64,000 nucleotides of DNA from Agrobacterium vitis (GTDB lineage Bacteria > Pseudomonadota > Alphaproteobacteria > Rhizobiales > Rhizobiaceae). A model generated the notes under the pieces. It saw only the letters and a program-made list of their open reading frames with translations. It searched no databases and had not been told where the DNA came from. The DNA is taken from contig NZ_CP146242.1 in NCBI RefSeq assembly GCF_037039395.1, positions 1,364,001-1,428,000 of the forward strand, written 5' to 3'. Within the stretch, counting starts at the first letter, position 1. The number at the start of each line of letters is the position of its first letter. This document shows, piece after piece, positions 58,124 to 64,000 of the stretch. The position numbers and the translations under genes were made by a program.

Positions 58124-59472
58124 CTGCCAGCCAAACCGAGAAGCACTGAGGCGGAAAGAGACGCAGGCACGGCTGCCTGGGAATCCAGGGTGAGAACGGC
58201 ATTTGTAATGACCTCGATCTCTGTTTCCCGGCCAGCAATACGGAGACAGTCCGTGAACTTTTCACGGACATCCGAAGCGGTCACAGGATTATCGGCATGG
58301 CCTCTTGGCCGCCGCACCGGATCGCCTGCCACGCGGCGACCATCCTGATAGACAAGTGTGACCTGATCGGCAGCGGCCCATCCGTCGATCGCCGGGTCCA
58401 GTTCAAGAGCGTCTTTCCGGATGACAATGCCCATAGTCCGGGAAATTTCCGGGTCGGCAAGAAGCCCGGGTGTCAGTTCGCCCAGGCCGACCCATCCTCG
58501 GACGGCGGCGGCCGCCATGAAGAATTCGAGACTGAACCGCGCTTCGTTGACAGAGACAGGCGCGGTGTATCGCAGCGTTTTCGAATGACGCGAGCTAAGA
58601 CTGACCTCGATTGCCTTCAACCGTTCAAGCTCGCCCGCGGTTGGGCGAAGCGCCAGCATCGCGTCTATCGCCCGATGGCCAGCGTAGCAGACCGGAAAAC
58701 GCTTCACACTCGGTGCGATTTTCCCCAGCATCCAATCGCCGTCAGCATGGTTGAGGGCGCGGTCAATGTTTACATCTCCCGCTGGCGAAAAACTGGACAG
58801 GAAACCGGTTGCTCCCTCAAGGGCGTCGCCAGCACCGGTATAGCCCCCTTGGGCCAGGTAGGCTGCCAGCACGCCCGACTGGGCGGCTCTTCCCGCATGA
58901 AAAGGTTTGGTCATGCTGCCGAAATTGGCCAGCAGCCCTGCACCCTGCGACGCGGCATTTGCAAGGGCATGAGCCGTTATCTTCGCATCGAGCCTCAGCA
59001 ACACGCTAGCCGCCGCCGCCGCCGCGATCGGCCCAAGCAGCCCGGTCGGATGGAGGCCACGCGCGTGATACATCGTTGTTTCGCGAGAAGCGAGTTCGGT
59101 CCACGTTTCGTATGCTGCCACATAGGCGAGTAACATATCGCGTCCGGAAACCGGCTGCGTCTGGGCAACGGCAAGAATAGCCGGCACCACCACCGCGCTG
59201 ACATGCCCTCCGAACGCGACGTCATCGAAATCCAGCGCATGGGCTGCCGTCCCGCCAATCAGGGCGAGATCGAGGATATCGGGCGGACCAGATCCTATCG
59301 ATGCCAGAGTCGATAGGATCTGGCGGACGGCGGGCTCGCCGCAACCGGCGATCATGACACCGATCGTGTCCATGAACGCCGCCGTCGCACGGCCCATAAC
59401 CGCCTGCGGTACGCTCTGCGCAACGATGCCCGACACGACGCCAGCCAGTTCACGGGTAAGAGGAAATGGCAT
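58120..59472 (-). CDS. MmgE/PrpD family protein
   Basis: 450 residues, family length. DTIGVMIAGCGEPAVRQIL, AHALDFDDVAFGGHVSAVVVPAILA, GLHPTGLLGPIAAAAA and CYAGHRAIDAML match MmgE/PrpD, the 2-methylcitrate dehydratase-like fold. In hydantoinase clusters it probably hydrates or dehydrates an acid intermediate. ATG 59472 follows hyuB by 23 bases, so it is the third gene of the operon. Confidence 0.88.
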   Translation of the reverse strand: MPFPLTRELAGVVSGIVAQSVPQAVMGRATAAFMDTIGVMIAGCGEPAVRQILSTLASIGSGPPDILDLALIGGTAAHALDFDDVAFGGHVSAVVVPAILAVAQTQPVSGRDMLLAYVAAYETWTELASRETTMYHARGLHPTGLLGPIAAAAAASVLLRLDAKITAHALANAASQGAGLLANFGSMTKPFHAGRAAQSGVLAAYLAQGGYTGAGDALEGATGFLSSFSPAGDVNIDRALNHADGDWMLGKIAPSVKRFPVCYAGHRAIDAMLALRPTAGELERLKAIEVSLSSRHSKTLRYTAPVSVNEARFSLEFFMAAAAVRGWVGLGELTPGLLADPEISRTMGIVIRKDALELDPAIDGWAAADQVTLVYQDGRRVAGDPVRRPRGHADNPVTASDVREKFTDCLRIAGRETEIEVITNAVLTLDSQAAVPASLSASVLLGLAGS

Positions 59473-59495
59473 GGCGACGGGGTCCTTCTCCGGCT

Positions 59496-61190
59496 TCAGG
59501 CCGCACGCAGCGCCGCAGTGGCATCGTGATCGATCATACCTGTCTCATCCACGACGACCCTGTAGAGATCGAGTGCTGCGGAAACGCTGACGTAACCGAG
59601 CATGACATCCTTGGCCACGACAGCAGGATCGCGGGCCCGCGGGTTGCCATATCCGCCGCCGCCCGGCATCTCGATTATCACCGTATCGCCACTCGGGATT
59701 GTCTGGACACCCTTGGCCTTCACCGCCCCTCCCGAACCGAGACTCAACCGTCCGGTCGCTCCCGGACCACCGCTCTGCCGGCCCATGGGTGGATTTTCGA
59801 CGCGTTCATAACGTGCGTAAAGCGTCAGTGGCACGTCGGCGCGGTTGCCGATTTCCATGATTTGGCCGAGACCACCCCGACGTTCTCCGGCGCCACCGGA
59901 ATCCTCCCGGAATTCCTTTCTCCATATCACCAGTGAGGTGATCGCTTCTGTAACCTCAACCGGCACATTGCGTATCCCGGATGGGAACGGCGTAGCCGAA
60001 AGCCCGTCGATCTTCGGTCTCGCCCCGGCACCCCCGCTGTGAAAAGTTGTTACCATGAAGCCGGGCTCGGCACCGCTGGGCGGCGCACCCAGGCGAATAT
60101 TCCACAAAGTTCCCGTGCTTTCCGCCGGTACAACATGCTGCATCGCCTGTTCGAAGCAGCCGAAAATGAGATCTGGCAGAAACATGCCGATAGTCGAACG
60201 CGCGATGACCGGACGTGGAAACAGGGCATTGGCAATGCAGTCTTCCGGCGCGGTCACGGTAATGCATCCAAGCGTCGCGGCATTGTTCGGTAGTCCGGGC
60301 GCCACAATGCATTTCACGCCGAAAGCCGCATAGGCCTCGGTATAGCACATCGGGCAGTTGATGCCGTAGCGCGATACAGCCGACGTACCATCCATATCGA
60401 TATGGACGCCGGTTTCATCGACCGTGACAGAGGCATGAAGATCGATTGGAGCTTCGTAGCCGTCGAGGCGCATCTGGTTGCGCCACTTACCTTTCGGAAG
60501 CTTTGCGATCGCGTCCATCATCGCCTGCTTGCTGCGTTGCAGGATTTGCGTTCCAACCTCTTCAAGGTCGTCGAGACGATATTCGTCCATGATCTTCTGC
60601 AGACGGCGCCCGCCGATATCATTGCAAGACACCAGGGCGAAGATATCGCCCTCCACCTGTACCGGCTCCTTGACGTTGGCACGCACGATCTTCAGAAGGT
60701 GCTCGTTCATCTGGCCCTGGTCGACGATCTTCATGATCGGGATGAACAGGCCTTCGCCATAGACATCGCGGGATTCGGGCGAAGGTCCGTTGCCGCCGAT
60801 ATCGACCACATGTGTGGTGCAGGCAAACAGAGCCACCGCGCGGCCATCGCGAAAAATCGGCGTGACTACTGACAGATCACTCAGGTGCCCGGTCGCCTTC
60901 CAGGGATCGTTGGTGATGTAGGTATCACCCTCCTGCATGACCTCGATTGGATACTCAGCAAGAAAATGCTTGACCGAACGGGCCATGGAATTGATGTGGC
61001 CCGGCGTTCCGGTCACGGCCTGCGCGAGCATTTCGCCGCCCACGTTGAACACGCCGGCAGAAACGTCGCCGGCTTCGCGCGTCGATGTGCTGAACCCGGC
61101 GCGGATGAGACTGCGCGCCTGTTCTTCCACTGCGGAAATAAGGCGGCTCCAGATGACCTGAAGCTGGATGTTCTTGGTTGCGTCAATCAT
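59496..61190 (-). CDS. hyuB: Hydantoinase B/oxoprolinase-type protein
   Basis: 564 residues. AGDVSAGVFNVGGEMLAQAVTGTPGH, YITNDPW...GHLSDLSVVTP, GGNGPSPESRDVYGEG and FHSGGAGARPKIDG fit the hydantoinase B family, the partner subunit of HyuA in ATP-dependent ring opening of hydantoins or related lactams, or acetone/acetophenone carboxylase-like reactions. ATG 61190 overlaps the hyuA stop (ATGA). Confidence 0.88.
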   Translation of the reverse strand: MIDATKNIQLQVIWSRLISAVEEQARSLIRAGFSTSTREAGDVSAGVFNVGGEMLAQAVTGTPGHINSMARSVKHFLAEYPIEVMQEGDTYITNDPWKATGHLSDLSVVTPIFRDGRAVALFACTTHVVDIGGNGPSPESRDVYGEGLFIPIMKIVDQGQMNEHLLKIVRANVKEPVQVEGDIFALVSCNDIGGRRLQKIMDEYRLDDLEEVGTQILQRSKQAMMDAIAKLPKGKWRNQMRLDGYEAPIDLHASVTVDETGVHIDMDGTSAVSRYGINCPMCYTEAYAAFGVKCIVAPGLPNNAATLGCITVTAPEDCIANALFPRPVIARSTIGMFLPDLIFGCFEQAMQHVVPAESTGTLWNIRLGAPPSGAEPGFMVTTFHSGGAGARPKIDGLSATPFPSGIRNVPVEVTEAITSLVIWRKEFREDSGGAGERRGGLGQIMEIGNRADVPLTLYARYERVENPPMGRQSGGPGATGRLSLGSGGAVKAKGVQTIPSGDTVIIEMPGGGGYGNPRARDPAVVAKDVMLGYVSVSAALDLYRVVVDETGMIDHDATAALRAA

Positions 61191-63289
61191 TCCGTTGCAC
61201 TCCCAGTCTTCATGACGATATTTCCGTAAGCGTCGATGGATGCGACGAAACCGTGCGGAACCATTGTATTGGTTTCAGCTTCGGCGATGATGACCGGTCC
61301 CGAAACGGACACTCCGATCGGCAGGTCGCCGCGTAGATAGATGCCTGCTTCCAGATCCTGCATAGATGCCAGATCCACCAACGTTTGCTGCCGTTTGGGG
61401 CAAGGTGCCCTGCTGGCAATTTCCGAGATGGGTGGCACCTCAATCGACGGGGCGGATTCGACGGCAAGCGTCAGCGTCCACGTCAGGCACTCGATTTCCA
61501 TCTTTGGGATTACCCTCCCGAAATGCTTGCGATACTCGGCTTCGAAAAGCTCCCGGACAATCGCCACCGTTTCGCTTTCGAACACATCGCCCGGCAGGTA
61601 GACCTGCACTTCATGGCCTTGACCGCGATACCGCATATAGACCGAAAGGCGCTCGTCCAGCTTCTCGCCGGCATCCGTGCCGAGACGGACGAAGCCTGCT
61701 GCTTCCCTGCGCATTTCATCAAGCAAACCGCCGACCAGCACCGCATCGAAGTTCTTCAGCGGCACCAGACGGGTCCGGACTGCCTCGTAGGATACAGGTG
61801 CCAGAAGGAAGCCGTGCGCTGATCCCACACCTGCACCGGTCGGCACGATGACAGTCGTTATGCCAAGCTTCTGGGCGATGCGCGCCGCATGCATGGGAGC
61901 GGCCCCGCCAAAAGCGATCATGGTTCGGCCTTCCAGCTCAGCACCGTTGTCCGTGGCGTGCACGCGGGCCGCATTGGCCATGTTTTCGTCGACAACCTCA
62001 GCCATCGCGATCGCCGAAGTGCGCGGGTCCATGCCGGCCTTGTCGCCGATATGGTCCATCATTGCCTTCCGGGCTGCCTCTATATCGAGTGCAATCATGC
62101 CGCCGGCGAAGGTCTCGGGATCGATCTTACCCATGATGAGGTCGGCATCGGTGACCGCCGGTCGCGTTCCGCCTCGTCCGTAAGAAGCAGGTCCGGGCTC
62201 CGATCCCGCACTATGAGGACCGACCTCGACCCTTCCAAGTGCATCGACGTAGCCGAGCGAACCGCCGCCGGCACCTATTTCGACGAGATCGATAACCGGC
62301 ACGCGAAGCGGCATGCCACTACCACGCAGGAAGCGGTACGCGCGCGCCACTTCCAGATGGCGACTTTGTTGCGGCATGCCGTTGTCGATCAGCACGAGCT
62401 TGGCGGTTGTCCCGCCCATATCGAAGGCGATCGCTTCGGGGATATCGAGCTTGCGGGCAATATGCGCCGCCAGGACTGCACCGCCCGCCGGGCCAGACTC
62501 GACAAGCTTGATCGGCTGCTGGCAGGCGACATCGAGGCTGGTCAAGCCACCGCTCGACATCATCAGCATGAGCTGACCGGGAATCCCGATTTCCTTGAGA
62601 CCAATCGCAAGCCGTCGCAGATAGCTTTCCATGATGGGCTGCACATAAGCGTTGGCGCAGGCCGTGGAGCCGCGCTCGAATTCGCGGATCTCGGGGCAGA
62701 TCTCATGCGAGAGCGTGATGCGCATATCAGGCAGCGCCGCCTTCAGCAAAGCTCCGACCCGCGCCTCATGAGCACCATCGACATAGCTGTGAAGCAGGCA
62801 GATGGCGACTGCCTCAATGCTCTCCTCCCGTAAGAATGGAACCAGATCCAGGACCGACTTTTCATCGAGGGATCTCAGCACGGAACCATCGGCTGCGAGA
62901 CGCTCGTCCACCTCCAGCCGCAGATGACGTGGAACGAGTGGCTCAGGGCGTACCATGTAGAGATCGGACACCTCGAATCTGTGCTCGTAGGCCATTTCAA
63001 GCGAGTCGCGAAAACCCTTTGTAGAAATGAGCGCGATCTTTGCACCTTTGCGCTCGATCAGCGCGTTTGTGGCCAGCGTCGTTCCATGCACGACGGTACG
63101 TATGCGCTTCGCCTCTATCCCGCTTTTTGCGACAAGATCGCGCGTGCCTTCGATCACAGCGATTTCCGGAGCCGCATGCGTGGTCAGGTACTTGCCGGAA
63201 ATATGGACTCCCGGCGCGGTTTCCAGAACGATATCAGTAAACGTCCCACCGATATCAACCGCTAGCCGTGCTTGGCTGGTGCTTGTCAT
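61187..63289 (-). CDS. hyuA: Hydantoinase A/oxoprolinase-type protein
   Basis: 700 residues. RLAVDIGGTFTDIVLE (ASKHA ATP-binding phosphate loop), VVHGTTLATNALIERKGA, AFDMGGTTAKL and GGAAPMHAARIAQKLG identify hydantoinase A. ATG 63289 is chosen from GGGGAA upstream; the TTG-initiated extension to 63349 is not needed. First gene of hyuA-hyuB-prpD. Substrate cannot be predicted from the sequence. Confidence 0.9.
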   Translation of the reverse strand: MTSTSQARLAVDIGGTFTDIVLETAPGVHISGKYLTTHAAPEIAVIEGTRDLVAKSGIEAKRIRTVVHGTTLATNALIERKGAKIALISTKGFRDSLEMAYEHRFEVSDLYMVRPEPLVPRHLRLEVDERLAADGSVLRSLDEKSVLDLVPFLREESIEAVAICLLHSYVDGAHEARVGALLKAALPDMRITLSHEICPEIREFERGSTACANAYVQPIMESYLRRLAIGLKEIGIPGQLMLMMSSGGLTSLDVACQQPIKLVESGPAGGAVLAAHIARKLDIPEAIAFDMGGTTAKLVLIDNGMPQQSRHLEVARAYRFLRGSGMPLRVPVIDLVEIGAGGGSLGYVDALGRVEVGPHSAGSEPGPASYGRGGTRPAVTDADLIMGKIDPETFAGGMIALDIEAARKAMMDHIGDKAGMDPRTSAIAMAEVVDENMANAARVHATDNGAELEGRTMIAFGGAAPMHAARIAQKLGITTVIVPTGAGVGSAHGFLLAPVSYEAVRTRLVPLKNFDAVLVGGLLDEMRREAAGFVRLGTDAGEKLDERLSVYMRYRGQGHEVQVYLPGDVFESETVAIVRELFEAEYRKHFGRVIPKMEIECLTWTLTLAVESAPSIEVPPISEIASRAPCPKRQQTLVDLASMQDLEAGIYLRGDLPIGVSVSGPVIIAEAETNTMVPHGFVASIDAYGNIVMKTGSATE

Positions 63290-63364
63290 TTCGTTCCCCG
63301 TTATCATTCGACGTTTTGGTTTCACGGCGCGCCGCTGCAAGCGTTCCAATCGACATGCCGACTA

Positions 63365-63382
63365 ATGTATTCATTTGCATAC
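63365..63382. promoter_or_regulatory. Possible GntR site upstream of hyuA
   Basis: ATGTATTCATTTGCATAC: arms GTAT and ATAC flank eight bases in the gap before hyuA, resembling but not matching the GTATAC operators near the GST and gntR genes. The rest of 63290-63607 holds no supported gene. Confidence 0.3.
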
Positions 63383-63607
63383 CAAACTACGCAACAGACT
63401 TTTGGTCAAGGCATGCTAATGAAATTCTTTGACGAATTTCGACATGGCATGCCACGAGGCCTTCACCCATTCAGGTCTGGATATGTGGATGCAGTTGGTC
63501 GCGAAGCCCCGACGGTTGGTGCGACACCCCCCATTTCAGGCGCACATTTCCGCCGGGAGCGATCAAGCCGGTGCGCTTCCAATCTGGTGAGCTTCATCAT
63601 GGCAGCG

Positions 63608-64000
63608 TCATCCGTTCAGGGCCATCCTGGCAAATCCTGCATCGAGATCCGCAATGAGGTCGTCCACGCATTCCAGCCCGACATGGATGCGCATGGTTTG
63701 CCCCTGGGGCTCCCATGAGGTTGCCGTTCGCAGAGAAGCGGGGTTGGTCGGGATGAGCAGGCTTTCATAGCCGCCCCAACTTGCACCCATGCCGAAAAGT
63801 CGCAAACCATCCATCATTCGCGCCAGACGCGGACGCTCGACTGGCTTGATAATGAAGCCAAAAAGACCGGAGGCCCCGCTAAAATAACGGCTCCAGACTT
63901 CGTATCCATCGGAGCCCGGCAGTCCTGGATGCATAACCTTGATGACTTCCGGCCTTGACTGCAACCATTCGGCCAACTTCAGAGACGATGCGTGATGCTG
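63608..64000 (-). CDS. metC: Cystathionine beta-lyase, C-terminal part (5' end off window)
   Basis: 131 codons open to the window edge (QHHASSLKLAEWL...HPGLPGSDGYEVWSRYFSGAS...FGMGASWGGYESL...MRIHVGLE), the C-terminal domain of Cys/Met-metabolism PLP enzymes, closest to MetC in the HPGLPGS...W and GMGASWGGYESL segments. It cleaves cystathionine or related thioethers. The PLP lysine lies outside the window. Confidence 0.8.
   Translation of the reverse strand, partial: QHHASSLKLAEWLQSRPEVIKVMHPGLPGSDGYEVWSRYFSGASGLFGFIIKPVERPRLARMMDGLRLFGMGASWGGYESLLIPTNPASLRTATSWEPQGQTMRIHVGLECVDDLIADLDAGFARMALNG

Noticed and set aside
63272..63718. Plus-strand ORF between hyuA and metC
   Set aside because: It overlaps both gene ends and shows no family signature; codons look random.

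Overview
The window comes from an alphaproteobacterium, most likely a Rhizobiales-type genome. The evidence is the GC-rich codon use, IncP-like trb/VirD4 transfer genes beside a DUF3363 relaxase, the DUF736/DUF2840/DUF2285/DUF2493/DUF932 gene set typical of alphaproteobacterial conjugative elements, and a chromosomal-looking hydantoinase/MmgE-PrpD cluster on the right. No rRNA, tRNA, CRISPR array or integrase is visible.

Layout. (1) 1-28.6 kb is the backbone of an integrative conjugative element or related plasmid, nearly all on the minus strand: trbD (cut by the window edge), trbC, trbB, an RHH gene, traG, the relaxase with a candidate P-type oriT just upstream, a lytic transglycosylase, DUF736, traF, DUF2840, a small RHH, parA, repA with iteron-like repeats, small regulators, ssb and an inverted decayed copy of it, DUF2493, a toprim protein, a methyltransferase/strawberry-notch helicase pair, a ParB-like protein and DUF932. 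An alpha/beta hydrolase, a zinc-finger/GNAT pair, a small ORF and a SEC-C protein sit inside this block (21.8-24.9 kb). (2) 28.9-52.1 kb is cargo made almost entirely of defence or toxin-antitoxin-like modules: AbiEi with a truncated AbiEii, hipBA, a GHKL-ATPase/Shedu-like nuclease with a TPR protein, a HigA-like regulator overlapping an MmeI-like methyltransferase/helicase/GIY-YIG operon, an HNH/unknown/nucleotidyltransferase operon, a sigma-like/partner/ImmA-UvrD-Cas4-like operon, and a complete ubiquitin-like operon (triple Ubl, E2, JAB-E1 fusion, DUF6527). (3) 52.1-53.2 kb is an AT-rich, gene-poor junction with nested inverted repeats and the 3' stub of a GntR gene; I place the element's right end here. 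(4) 53.2-64 kb is a metabolic region: AbrB-type transporter plus BisC-like molybdoenzyme, GST, a GntR/FCD regulator, a hyuA-hyuB-prpD operon and the 3' end of metC.

How the parts fit together: the backbone supplies transfer (TrbBCD, TraG, relaxase, TraF, transglycosylase, oriT), replication/partition (RepA, ParA, ParB-like, SSB, toprim, helicase) and regulation, and carries a defence island at its end. The most notable segment is 44.1-52.1 kb, where seven tightly packed co-directional genes join an ImmA/IrrE peptidase-UvrD helicase-nuclease fusion to a ubiquitin-like conjugation operon, between two diverged 59-bp direct repeats.

Caveat: five genes (parA, DUF6499/DUF2285, methyltransferase/strawberry-notch, zinc-finger/GNAT, GHKL) each appear to carry a one- or two-base indel. 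Real decay and sequencing error cannot be told apart from the sequence alone.
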